Shown here piece by piece: positions 36,942-45,800 of a DNA stretch of 64,000 bases (positions are counted from its first letter, which is position 1; every line of letters begins with the position of its first letter). Source of the DNA: Pseudomonas sp. Q1-7. Its GTDB lineage: Bacteria; Pseudomonadota; Gammaproteobacteria; Pseudomonadales; Pseudomonadaceae. The notes beneath the pieces were generated by a model, which worked only from the letters and a program-made list of their open reading frames with translations, was not told the DNA's origin and searched no databases. A program made the translations under genes and the position numbers. Where the stretch lies: NCBI RefSeq assembly GCF_028010285.1, contig NZ_CP116304.1:4046501-4110500 (forward strand). Direction: 5' to 3'.

Positions 36942-37107
36942 GTCATTACCTGTTTGGCAGGGGGGACCGCGTGGGGGCCGGCGGTGCGGCGCCGTCGCCA
37001 TTGCGGAATCACGGCCGCTCCGCGGCGCAGCCCGGTTTCGGCACGCACGGAGGCGAACCGGCGGAGCGCCGGTTCCGGCCTTGGAGGGTTGATCGGCAGG
37101 CGGCCCG

Positions 37108-37761
37108 TCAGGGCCTGAAGTCGCGCGCGTCCCGCGCCCAGTCATCGAGCACCGGCTTGAGATCGTCGAGGACCAGCGGCGTCTTGCGGTTTTCCAGGCT
37201 CAGTCCCTGGCCCTTGCGCACCATGCGCACCACCGGCTGGCCGCTGGCGGCGTCCACCGCCTCCAGTTCGGCATAGAGGGTCACCTCCTGGTCGCGCGTT
37301 CCCGCGGCCGTGGTCGCGGCGGCGGCCAGCAGGGCGATCGGGATGACCTCGTAGGCCTTCAGGTGCTCGGTCGATACCGCGACCGCCGAAATGGACGGGC
37401 GCAGCACCAGGGTATCCGCCTCAGGCGTCCCCACCAGACGCAGTTGGCCCACCAGTTCCCGCTGCAGGGCCAGGCGCATGTAGGTGGCGATCTGGTCGAG
37501 GGTCTGCTGGCTCATCCGGTCGCTGGGGGCCTGCTCGGGATGGAAGACCGGTTTCTCCACCAGGAGCGAACCATAGCGACGCGGGTCGAAGTCCGGCGCC
37601 GTCCAGCGCAGCACGGGCTCGCCGCTGGCGGACAGGGTTTCCTCGAGCTGCGAGTAATCCCTCAGAAATCCCGAATACTGCTCAGGCTGGGTCACCTGGC
37701 TGGAACAGCCGGTGCCGAGCAGAACCAGGCCTGCCAGCGCAAATCCGAAAAGCGGTTTCAT
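37108..37761 (-). CDS. DUF3313-family lipoprotein
   Basis: A 217-residue lipoprotein with signal peptide and lipobox LLGTGCSS (Cys19). The mature part follows the DUF3313 plan: YSGFLRDYSQLEETL, VLRWTAPDFDPRRYGSLLVEKP, and AYEVIPIALLAAAATTAAGTR. Its role is not known; relatives are envelope lipoproteins. The open frame continues far upstream, but the ATG at 37761 starts the signal peptide. It lies upstream of the YibI/YibH pair, separated by about 165 bp. Confidence 0.78.
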   Translation of the reverse strand: MKPLFGFALAGLVLLGTGCSSQVTQPEQYSGFLRDYSQLEETLSASGEPVLRWTAPDFDPRRYGSLLVEKPVFHPEQAPSDRMSQQTLDQIATYMRLALQRELVGQLRLVGTPEADTLVLRPSISAVAVSTEHLKAYEVIPIALLAAAATTAAGTRDQEVTLYAELEAVDAASGQPVVRMVRKGQGLSLENRKTPLVLDDLKPVLDDWARDARDFRP

Positions 37762-38161
37762 ACGAAAACTCCACGACTGTCGGGGTGAACCCTGCCGGTT
37801 CTTCCCCCCCTTTTTGACTGGCGGAAAGCCTAGGCGCCGATGCCCCAAACGAGTTCGCATTTCACGCCAATTTCTTCGCATTTCATGACAGTGTGACCCG
37901 TTTCCTTGCAACAAAAGGTGTCGACCTGCCCTCTGCCGGATGGCCTCGTACGGCGTCCTGAAACCGCTTACCTGGACCTTCATCCGGCACTGCGACAGCC
38001 AACACCGATACAACCCTCCCTTTCGCTCATCGATCAGCTCCTGGCGGCGCAATCCGTGGGAAATTCGACGACTGTCAGTTCGCCCGGAGCCCGCTACCTG
38101 ATACAACAGGCGACGGGCCCGGAAGGCGGCCCGAATCCTCAGCACAGTCAGCAGTCACTCC
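37762..38161. other. 400-bp divergent intergenic region
   Basis: It lies between the DUF3313 lipoprotein (minus) and the ChaC-like gene (plus). It contains a pair of 11-bp direct repeats (37854-37885) and is moderately AT-richer around them. No gene is credible inside. Confidence 0.6.
37854..37885. promoter_or_regulatory. Tandem 11-bp direct repeat, candidate response-regulator operator
   Basis: TTCGCATTTCA occurs at 37854-37864 and again at 37875-37885, a 21-bp period (two helical turns). Tandem direct repeats on one face of the helix are typical binding sites for OmpR-family regulators. It is about 95-125 bp upstream of the DUF3313 lipoprotein start, a normal position for an activator. Confidence 0.5.
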
Positions 38162-38821
38162 ATGGCCGGCAGCTCATTCGAACCCGCTCCCCCGCTCTAC
38201 CCGCCCCAGCTCGATCAGCCGGCGCAGCTGACCCAGGCCGAATTGCTCGCCTCGCTGGATACCACCATGGCCCGGCATCGGGGTGGGCCGGTCTGGCTGT
38301 TTGCCTATGGCTCGCTGATCTGGCGTCCGGAATGCCCCACGGTGGAAAGCCGCCGGGCACGCATCCACGGCTACCATCGCGGGCTCTACCTCTGGTCGCT
38401 GATCCACCGTGGCACCCCGGAAACCCCGGGGCTGGTGCTCGGCCTGGACCGTGGCGGCTCCTGCGCCGGTTTCGCCTACCGCCTGCCGGACACCCAACTG
38501 CGGGAACACCTGCTGGCCCTCTGGCAACGGGAAATGCCCGATGCGGCCTATCAACCGAAGTGGCTCAGCTGCCAACTGGAGGGAGGCGCCAAGGTGCAGG
38601 CCTTGGGCTTCGTGCTACGGCGCAACTTCTCCTGCTATGCCGGCGCCCTGCCGGACCACGTGCTGCGCCAGGTGTTCGACAGCGCCAGCGGCCACTACGG
38701 CAGCACCCGCGACTATGTGGAGCGAACCGCGAGCATCCTGCGCACCCACGCCATGCCCGACCGTCGGCTGGAAGAAGCCCTGGCGCGCTGTTGCCGGCAA
38801 GGCGCGCTGGATCTCGGCTGA
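38162..38821 (+). CDS. ChaC-like gamma-glutamylcyclotransferase
   Basis: A 219-residue cytoplasmic enzyme of the ChaC family, which cleaves glutathione to 5-oxoproline and Cys-Gly. The glycine-rich substrate loop is LFAYGSLIWRP near residues 46-56, followed by RARIHGYHRGLYLWS and RGTPETPGLVLGLD; a catalytic Glu is expected in the WQREM segment. Family and length fit well. It is a single gene with its own upstream region. Confidence 0.88.
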   Translation: MAGSSFEPAPPLYPPQLDQPAQLTQAELLASLDTTMARHRGGPVWLFAYGSLIWRPECPTVESRRARIHGYHRGLYLWSLIHRGTPETPGLVLGLDRGGSCAGFAYRLPDTQLREHLLALWQREMPDAAYQPKWLSCQLEGGAKVQALGFVLRRNFSCYAGALPDHVLRQVFDSASGHYGSTRDYVERTASILRTHAMPDRRLEEALARCCRQGALDLG

Positions 38822-38975
38822 AGGCTCTGGAATGCCGTTTCCGTGATGTTCAGGGCTTATCCCGACAATATCCCTACTCGCTAACGCGAAAATTCGGACA
38901 TTGCGCCTGCCTTGAATGCCTACAGGGCGTCTGGGTAGTTTTTCCGCGCTTCTTCCGCCCCATGGAATCCACGGC

Positions 38976-39242
38976 ATGAACACCCCGCACCGTTTTCCGA
39001 CCCTGGACGACTTCTCCGATGACGTACTGGACGTGCGCGCCGACTCCAGCCCCGAGGCCTGCCGCCAGTTGGGCGACTATCGCCTGGTACAGGTTTCGCG
39101 CCTGATCGAACGCCTGCGCCTGGACCAGGACCGCAGCACCGCCGGCCGCCTGCGCCGGGAAGCCGTGCTGTCGGGCATGGAGGCGCTGCTGATGGATGCC
39201 CACCTCATGTACTCGCGGGCTCACCGCCAGCGGGAGGCCTGA
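38976..39242 (+). CDS. Small hypothetical protein
   Basis: An 88-residue soluble, charged protein, mostly helical (GDYRLVQVSRLIERLRLDQDRS). No membrane segment, cysteine or known motif is seen. It is not recognised. It lies between the ChaC-like gene and the convergent nirD. Confidence 0.55.
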   Translation: MNTPHRFPTLDDFSDDVLDVRADSSPEACRQLGDYRLVQVSRLIERLRLDQDRSTAGRLRREAVLSGMEALLMDAHLMYSRAHRQREA

Positions 39243-39294
39243 GCCCCGTGAGGCCCGACGCCCCGGCCAGCGCCGAAACGTCGGGCTTCCAGCC

Positions 39295-39666
39295 TCAACC
39301 CAGGCCGATTTCCACCACATCCCCCACCAGGCGTACCGGCCAGACCCGCAGGCGCTGTTCCGGGTACTCCAGGCAGGCGCCGTCTTCCAGGCGGTAATGC
39401 TGCTTGTACAGCGGCGAGGCGATCACCAGGCTGCCGCCGAGGTGACCGACGATGCCGCGACCGATGACGTTGGCGCCGGCATGGGGGTCGTGGTTGTCCA
39501 CCGCGAACAGTTGCCGCCCTTCCTCCGCATCCGGGAGGTAGAAGAGCGCCACCTGGGCACCGTCCACCCGGGCCACCACGCCCGAGTTGGGCACCAGGTC
39601 GCCGCGCGAGCAGAGGGCTCGCCATTGTGCCAATGCGTCGATGCGTTGCGCGCTGTGCTGGGCCAT
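39295..39666 (-). CDS. nirD: Nitrite reductase [NAD(P)H] small subunit NirD
   Basis: A 123-residue Rieske-fold subunit of the assimilatory nitrite reductase that partners NirB to reduce nitrite to ammonium. Visible family features are ALCSRGDLVPNSGVVARV, QLFAVDNHDPHAGANVIGRGIVG and IASPLYKQHYRLEDGAC. As in other NirD proteins, the full set of Rieske Cys/His ligands is absent. Its ATG overlaps the nirB stop by one base, so translation is coupled. Confidence 0.94.
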   Translation of the reverse strand: MAQHSAQRIDALAQWRALCSRGDLVPNSGVVARVDGAQVALFYLPDAEEGRQLFAVDNHDPHAGANVIGRGIVGHLGGSLVIASPLYKQHYRLEDGACLEYPEQRLRVWPVRLVGDVVEIGLG

Positions 39667-42218
39667 CAGACCACCTCCTCGGCCAGGGGAATCAGGGTGA
39701 GCTCGGACGCCCGCGCCGGACGGATCTGCCCACGTTCTTTGACGAAATGGATATCCGGGTCGCCGCTCGCGTCGTTGACGAAGGTGCGGAAGCGCTTGAG
39801 CTTCTCCGGGTCCTCGATGGCGTTGGCCCACTCGCATTCGTAGCGGTCCACCACCAGTTGCATCTGGGCTTCCAGTTCGGCGCCCAGCCCCAGGCTGTCG
39901 TCGATGATCACCGCCTTGAGGTAGTCCAGGCCGCCCTCCAGGCTCTCGCGCCAGACCGAGGTGCGCTGCAGCTTGTCGGCGGTGCGGATGTAGAACATCA
40001 GGAAACGGTCGATGTAGCGGATCAGGGTCGCGTCATCCAGGTCGGTGGCGAACAGCTCGGCGTGGCGCGGGCGCATGCCGCCGTTGCCGCAGACGTAGAG
40101 GTTCCAGCCCTTCTCGGTGGCGATCACGCCCACGTCCTTGCTCTGCGCCTCGGCGCATTCGCGGGTGCAGCCGGATACCGCGAACTTCAGCTTGTGCGGC
40201 GAGCGCAGGCCCTTGTAGCGGTGCTCGATGTCCAGGGCCATCTTCACGCTGTCCTGCACGCCGTAGCGGCACCAGGTGCTGCCGACGCAGGACTTCACCG
40301 TACGGGTCGACTTGCCGTAGGCGTGGCCGGTCTCGAAGCCGGCGGCGATCAGCTCGCCCCAGATATCCGGCAGCTCGTGCAGTTGGGCGCCGAACAGGTC
40401 GATGCGCTGGCCGCCGGTGATCTTGGTGTAGAGGTTGTACTTCTGCGCCACCTGGCCGATGGCGATCAGCCCCTCCGGGGTGATCTCGCCACCGGGAATG
40501 CGCGGCACCACCGAATAGGTGCCGTTCTTCTGCATGTTGGCCATGAAGGTGTCGTTGGTGTCCTGCAGCGGCACCAGCCAGGGGTCCTGGATCGGGCGGT
40601 TCCAGCAGGAGGCGAGGATGGAGCCGATGGCCGGCTTGCAGATCTCGCAGCCGACATGCCCACGGCCATGCTTGGCGAGCATTTCCTCGAAGGTCTCGAT
40701 GCCTTCCACGCGGACCAGGGCATAAAGCTCCTGGCGGGTGTAGGCGAAGTGTTCGCAGAGGCTCTTGTCCACCGCCACGCCACGGGCGGACAGCTCATGC
40801 TCCACCACCTGCTTGAGCAGCGCCGCGCAGCCGCCGCAGCCGGTGGCCGCCTTGGTGCAGGCCTTGACCCCCGCCACGTCGCTGCAGCCGGAATCGATGG
40901 CGGAGCAGATGGCGCCCTTGCTGACGTTGTGGCAGGAACAGATGGTGGCGCTGTCCGGCAGCGCATCGGCGCCCAGGGCCGGCGCGCCCTCGCCCGCCGG
41001 GAGAATCAGGCTGGCAGGATCGGCCGGCAGTTTGATGCCGTTCTGCACGTACTGCAGCAGGGTGTCGTAGTAGCTGTTGTCGCCCACCAGCACCGCCCCC
41101 AGGGCCTGCTTGCCATCGGCGGAAACCACCAGGCGGCGGTAGCTGGAGGTCGCTTCGTCGATGAAGCGGTAGCTGCGCGCGCCCGGCAAGGCGCCGTGGG
41201 CATCGCCGATGGAGCCCACGTCCACGCCCAGCAGCTTCAACTTGGTGGACATGTCGGCGCCGATGAACGGGGCGGCTTCTTCGCCGCAGAGCTGCGCGGC
41301 GACGCTGCGGGCCATCTGATAACCGGGGGCGACCAGGCCGAAGATGCTGCCGTTCCAGGCGGCGCATTCGCCGATGGCGTGAATGTCCGCGTCCGACGTC
41401 AGGCACTGGCCGTCGATGGCCACACCGCCGCGCGGCCCCAGCTCCAGGCCGCACTGGCGGGCCAGGGCGTCCTGCGGGCGGATACCGGCGGAGAAGACGA
41501 TCAGGTCGGTTTCCAGGCATTCACCGTCGGCGAAGTTCATCCGGTAGCGATAGGCGTCGCCGGCGCTGATCGACTGGGTGGCGCGCGACAGGTGCACACC
41601 GACGCCCAGCGCCTCGATACGCGCCTTGAGCGCCAGGCCGCCCTGGTCGTCCAGTTGCACCGGCATCAGGCGTGGGGCGAATTCCACCACGTGGGCATCC
41701 AGGCCCAGGGACTTCAGGGCATTGGCCGCCTCCAGGCCGAGCAGACCGCCACCCACCACCACGCCACGGCGGGCACCAACGGCGGCCGCGCGGATGGTGT
41801 CGAGGTCGGCCAGGGTGCGGTAGACCAGGCGCGAGTCGCCGTCGGCACCTTCGATGGGCGGCACGAAGGGGTAGGAACCGGTGGCCAGCACCAGCTTGTC
41901 GTAGGCCACGCAGCCATTGGCGGTGACCACCTCGCGGCGCGCGCGGTCGATCTCCAGCACCGGCACGCCCAGGTGCAGGGTCACGCCCGGGGTCTGATAG
42001 AGGCTGGCCGCGCCCAGAGCCAGGGATTCCGCGTCGCGGCCGCCGAAGTATTCCGACAGGTGCACGCGGTCGTAAGCGCGCAGCGGCTCCTCGCTGAAGA
42101 CCTGGATGCGATAGCGGTCCAGCGCGCCGCGTTCGATCAGTTGCTCGACGCAGTGGTGGCCGACCATGCCGTTGCCGATGACGATCAGCGTCTGCACATC
42201 AGAGGTGGAAGTGTTCAT
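39666..42218 (-). CDS. nirB: Nitrite reductase [NAD(P)H] large subunit NirB
   Basis: An 850-residue cytoplasmic siroheme enzyme reducing nitrite to ammonium. Domains in order: FAD/NAD(P)-binding module (1-310; LIVIGNGMVGHHC, GVVVGGGLLGLEAA), BFD-like [2Fe-2S] region (about 420-480; ICSCHNVSKG, CTKAATGCGGC), the ferredoxin-like half domain, and the siroheme/[4Fe-4S] domain with cysteines in CVGSTWCRYG and SGCTRECAEAQ. The ATG at 42218 is preceded by a leader with a sigma-54 promoter and a conditional-looking terminator. It is divergent from the nitrate reductase gene. Confidence 0.96.
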   Translation of the reverse strand: MNTSTSDVQTLIVIGNGMVGHHCVEQLIERGALDRYRIQVFSEEPLRAYDRVHLSEYFGGRDAESLALGAASLYQTPGVTLHLGVPVLEIDRARREVVTANGCVAYDKLVLATGSYPFVPPIEGADGDSRLVYRTLADLDTIRAAAVGARRGVVVGGGLLGLEAANALKSLGLDAHVVEFAPRLMPVQLDDQGGLALKARIEALGVGVHLSRATQSISAGDAYRYRMNFADGECLETDLIVFSAGIRPQDALARQCGLELGPRGGVAIDGQCLTSDADIHAIGECAAWNGSIFGLVAPGYQMARSVAAQLCGEEAAPFIGADMSTKLKLLGVDVGSIGDAHGALPGARSYRFIDEATSSYRRLVVSADGKQALGAVLVGDNSYYDTLLQYVQNGIKLPADPASLILPAGEGAPALGADALPDSATICSCHNVSKGAICSAIDSGCSDVAGVKACTKAATGCGGCAALLKQVVEHELSARGVAVDKSLCEHFAYTRQELYALVRVEGIETFEEMLAKHGRGHVGCEICKPAIGSILASCWNRPIQDPWLVPLQDTNDTFMANMQKNGTYSVVPRIPGGEITPEGLIAIGQVAQKYNLYTKITGGQRIDLFGAQLHELPDIWGELIAAGFETGHAYGKSTRTVKSCVGSTWCRYGVQDSVKMALDIEHRYKGLRSPHKLKFAVSGCTRECAEAQSKDVGVIATEKGWNLYVCGNGGMRPRHAELFATDLDDATLIRYIDRFLMFYIRTADKLQRTSVWRESLEGGLDYLKAVIIDDSLGLGAELEAQMQLVVDRYECEWANAIEDPEKLKRFRTFVNDASGDPDIHFVKERGQIRPARASELTLIPLAEEVV

Positions 42219-42257
42219 AAGTAGCACCCAGCCCAAGCCAATCAGGTTTCTCGGGGC

Positions 42258-42292
42258 AAAAAAAAGCGCCTGGGGCTTATCGCCCCAGGCGC
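42258..42292 (-). terminator. Leader terminator of nirB
   Basis: On the minus strand, arms GCGCCTGGGGC and GCCCCAGGCGC (11 bp, perfect) enclose loop GATAA and are followed by eight U residues. The hairpin lies about 50 nt before the nirB start codon, so it would stop transcription before the gene unless relieved. This is the expected target of NasT antitermination. Confidence 0.85.
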
Positions 42293-42311
42293 CTTTGCCT
42301 GTTCGTTCATG

Positions 42312-42342
42312 GGTGCCACCGGGCCACGCTGCCTGGTGCACC
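42312..42342 (-). promoter_or_regulatory. Hexaloop hairpin in nirB leader (candidate ANTAR target)
   Basis: Read on the minus strand, stem ACCAGGC/GCCCGGT (one mismatch), extended by GGTGC/GCACC, closes a six-base loop AGCGTG. The loop has A at position 1 and G at position 4, the signature of RNA bound by ANTAR-domain antiterminators such as NasT. A second, less clear hairpin (CCCGCCG/CGGCGGG) lies just upstream at 42384-42406, near the predicted transcript start. Confidence 0.6.
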
Positions 42343-42420
42343 TGTCAGCCCGGTGCGGTGATCGCCTTTGATCGACCGGGCCGCCCGCCGCACACTGCAC
42401 GGCGGGTCTGGCCGATCCCA

Positions 42421-42436
42421 TGCAGTGGCTGTGCCA
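42421..42436 (-). promoter_or_regulatory. Sigma-54 promoter for nirBD
   Basis: On the minus strand TGGCACAGCCACTGCA has GG and GC separated by ten bases and matches TGGCACG-N4-TTGCA closely. The predicted start near 42410 gives a 5' leader of about 190 nt that contains both hairpins and the terminator. Sigma-54 control fits nitrogen-limitation control. Confidence 0.65.
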
Positions 42437-42679
42437 GTTTGCCGGCGCGGCCTGCCCAGTTGGCCCCTGGGCCCAGCAATGGCGCGGCCTGCAGCGATTG
42501 ACGCGGTGCCGGCCCCGCCCGCCTGCGGCCCCCGCGACGGAGCACTGTGAAAGAACCAGAATGGTGCGACATGCACCTCCCCCGCCCCATCCTGATGCCA
42601 TCCGGCAGCACCTCGGCGGCCCCCGGGAAATGCCTGCAAGCGCCGCCGCGCCAAGCCTTGGCGCCCGCCGTGGCGGACT

Positions 42680-42695
42680 TGGCATATGCCTTGCG
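42680..42695 (+). promoter_or_regulatory. Sigma-54 promoter for nitrate reductase
   Basis: TGGCATATGCCTTGCG carries GG (42681-42682) and GC (42693-42694) ten bases apart and agrees with the sigma-54 consensus except at two or three minor positions. The predicted start near 42706 lies three bases before the hexaloop hairpin. Confidence 0.65.
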
Positions 42696-42708
42696 ATGCC
42701 CCTCACCA

Positions 42709-42728
42709 GGCAATCAATGCCGATTGCC
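42709..42728 (+). promoter_or_regulatory. Hexaloop hairpin at 5' end of nitrate reductase leader (candidate ANTAR target)
   Basis: A perfect 7-bp stem GGCAATC/GATTGCC closes the six-base loop AATGCC, with A at position 1 and G at position 4 as in known NasR/NasT RNA targets. It would form at the very 5' end of the transcript and is followed 10 nt later by the terminator hairpin. Confidence 0.65.
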
Positions 42729-42738
42729 CACCCACGAC

Positions 42739-42789
42739 AAAGGCGCCGTGTCCCCCTCCGTTTCGACGGCGGGAGGCATGGCGCCTTTT
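42739..42789 (+). terminator. Leader terminator of nitrate reductase gene
   Basis: A long hairpin pairs AAAGGCGCC with GGCGCCTTT and continues inward (CCC.CCG with CGG.GGG) to loop TTTCGA, followed by TTTTCGTTT. It ends about 24 nt before the start codon. Together with the upstream hexaloop hairpin it forms a conditional terminator like the one before nirB. Confidence 0.75.
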
Positions 42790-42812
42790 CGTTTGCGCTC
42801 CAGGAAACGGAT

Positions 42813-45800
42813 ATGGCCAACAAGACAGTACGAAGCGTGTGTCCCTATTGCGGCGTCGGTTGCGGCATCGTCATGGAGGTGGCGGACAACCGCGTGGTCA
42901 AGGTGAGCGGCGACAAGGCCCACCCGACCAACCTCGGCCGCCTCTGCACCAAGGGGAACACCTGTGCCCAGCCGCTGACCGACTCCGGCCGCATGGAGCA
43001 CGCCTACCTGCGCCACGAGCGCAGCCGCGACCCGGTGCGCACCGGCATCGACCAGGCCATCCAGGACACCGCCGACCGCCTGCGTGCCCTGCTCGATGCC
43101 CACGGCCCCGACGCCATCGCCTTCTATGTCTCCGGGCAGATGTCCCTGGAGGCCCAGTACCTGGCCAACAAGCTGGCCAAGGGCTTCATCCGCACCCGCC
43201 ACATCGAATCCAACTCGCGGCTGTGCATGGCCAGCGCCGGCAGCGGCTACAAGCTGTCCCTGGGCGCCGACGGCCCGCCCGGCTCCTACGAGGATTTCGA
43301 CAAGGCCGACCTGTTCCTGGTGAGCGGCGCCAACATGGCCGACTGCCACCCGATCCTCTTCCTGCGCATGCTGGACCGGGTCAAGGCCGGGGCCCGGTTG
43401 ATCGTGGTCGACCCGCGCCGCACCGCCACCGCCGACAAGGCCGACCTCTACCTGCCGATCAAGCCGGGAACCGACCTCGCCCTGCTCAACGGCCTGCTGC
43501 ACCTGCTGCACCGGAACGGCCACACCGACCCGGCCTTCATCGCCGCCCACACCCAGGGCTGGGAGGCCATGCCGGCCTTCCTCGAGGATTACAGCCCGGC
43601 GCGCGTCGCCGCCATCACGGGCCTGGCCGAGGCCGACATCCGCACCGCCGCGCAATGGATCGGCGAAGCCGGGGACTGGATGAGCTGCTGGACCATGGGT
43701 CTGAACCAGAGCACCCACGGCACCTGGAACACCAATGCGCTGTGCAACCTGCACCTGGCCACCGGCGCCATCTGCCGCCCCGGCAGCGGCCCCTTCTCCC
43801 TCACCGGCCAGCCCAACGCCATGGGCGGCCGCGAAATGGGCTACATGGGCCCCGGCCTGCCCGGCCAGCGCTCGCTGCAGGTGGAGGCCGACCGCCGCTT
43901 CATCGAGGACCTCTGGCAACTGCCGCGCGGCCACCTGCGCCAGGACGGCGGCAGCGGCACCCTGGGCCTGTTCGAGGCCATGGCCGCCGGTGACATCAAG
44001 GCCTGCTGGGTCATCTGCACCAACCCGGTGGCCACCGTGCCCAACCGCCGCCGGGTCATCGAAGGCCTGCGCGCCGCCGAGCTGGTGATCACCCAGGACG
44101 CCTTCCTCGACACCGAGACCAACCGCTACGCCGACATCCTCCTGCCCGGCGCCCTCTGGGCCGAGGCGGAGGGCGTGATGATCAACTCCGAGCGCAACCT
44201 GACCCTGACCCAACAGGCGGTGGACGCCCCCGGCGACAGCCTGCCGGACTGGCAGATCATCGCCCGCGTCGCCTGCGCCATGGGCTTCGCCGAGGCCTTC
44301 GGCTACACCAGCGCCAGCGAGGTGTTCGACGAAATCACGCGCGCCTGGAACCCCGACACCGGCTACGACATCCGTGGCGCCAGCCATGCGCTGCTGCGCC
44401 AGGGACCAATGCAATGGCCCTGCGCGCCGGGCAGCCCGGCCAATGCGCGCAATCCCATCCGCTACCTCAACGACGGCATCAGCCAGTCGCCGAAGCACCC
44501 TGCCGACGGCAGCCGCCCGGCCATCACCTTCGCCACCGGGGATGGCAAGGCCGTGTTCTTCCCCCGCCCGCACCTGGAGCCGGCGGACCTGCCCGACGAC
44601 GAATTCCCCCTGGTGCTCAACACCGGTCGCGTGCAGCACCAGTGGCACACCCTGACCAAGACCGGCAAGGTGGCCACCCTGAACCGGCTCAACCCCGGTC
44701 CCTTCCTGGAAATTCACCCGGAGGACGCCCGCCGCCTCGGCATCGTCGACCAGGGCCGGGTGGAAGTGCGCTCGCGGCGTGGCCGCGCGGTGCTGCCCGC
44801 CGTGGTGACCGACCGCGTACGGCCGGGCAACTGCTTCGCGCCTTTCCACTGGAACGACCGCTATGGCGACGACCTGGCGATCAACGCCCTCACCAGCGAC
44901 GCCCTCGACCCGATTTCGCTGCAGCCGGAATTCAAGTACAGCGCCGTCGCCCTGGCGCCCGTCGCCCCGGCCAGCCCCCAGCTCATCCCCCTGCGAGAAG
45001 TCGAGACGGCCACGGCCAGCGCCGCGACCGGTCCTTCGGAGGAACCCGCCGACATGCCGATCAATGCCTTCGCCCGTCTGCTGAACCTCGAGACCAACGC
45101 CGACCTCAGCCTGGCACCCAGCGAGCAGCGCTACCTGCAGGGCTACCTGCTCGGCCTGCGCAGCGAGGAAGGCCGCGCGCTCGGCGGCGTCCCGACGCTG
45201 CCGGCCAGCGCACCGCTGGCCACCGACACCCGCCTGCTGCTGGACGGCCTGCTCGCCGGGCTGTTCTCCCGCAGCCGCGACAGCCACTCCGCACCCGCTC
45301 CGGCGGCCCGCCAGGAGAAGCCGCTGCTGCTGCTCTGGTGCTCGCAGACCGGCAATGCGGAAACCTTCGCCAGCGCCTGCGCCGACGCCCTCAGGAACGA
45401 CGGCCACGCCGTCGACCTGCGCTGCCTGGACGGCGTCCAGCCCGCCGAACTGGCGGGCGCCGGTCGCGCCCTGCTGATCGCCAGCACCTTCGGCGACGGC
45501 GATCCGCCGGACAACGGCATGGCGTTCTGGGCCGCCCTGAGCGCCGAGGACGCGCCGTCCCTCGACGGCCTGGCGTTCGCCGTGCTGGCCCTGGGCGACT
45601 CCAACTACGGTCAGTTCTGCGGCTTCGGCCGCAAGCTGGATGCCCGCCTGGAAGCCCTCGGCGCCCGCCGCCTGGCGCCCCGGGTGGACTGCGAGCCGGA
45701 CTACCAAGCCGCGACGCACGCCTGGCTGTCCAGCGTACGCACCGCCCTGACCGGCGCCGCACCGGTACAGCCGCCACTGGAAACCGTCGGCGCGCCGGCC

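Larger units (their letters stand above)
42219..42812. other. 594-bp divergent regulatory region between nirBD and nitrate reductase
   Basis: No gene is present. On each strand there is a sigma-54 promoter, a short leader with a hexaloop hairpin, and a strong intrinsic terminator just before the start codon. Between the two promoters lies a short palindrome (GGTGC-GACAT-GCACC, 42563-42577), where an enhancer-binding protein could act; it is not the enteric NtrC arrangement. Confidence 0.75.

Noticed and set aside
37906-38979. 357-codon plus-strand frame covering the ChaC-like gene in another frame
   Set aside because: Pro/Arg/Ala-rich with no motif, whereas the overlapping frame at 38162 has the complete ChaC signature.
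42563-42577. GGTGC-GACAT-GCACC palindrome as an NtrC site
   Set aside because: The half-sites are in the opposite orientation to the enteric NtrC site (GCACC-N5-GGTGC), so it is mentioned only as a palindrome within the region.
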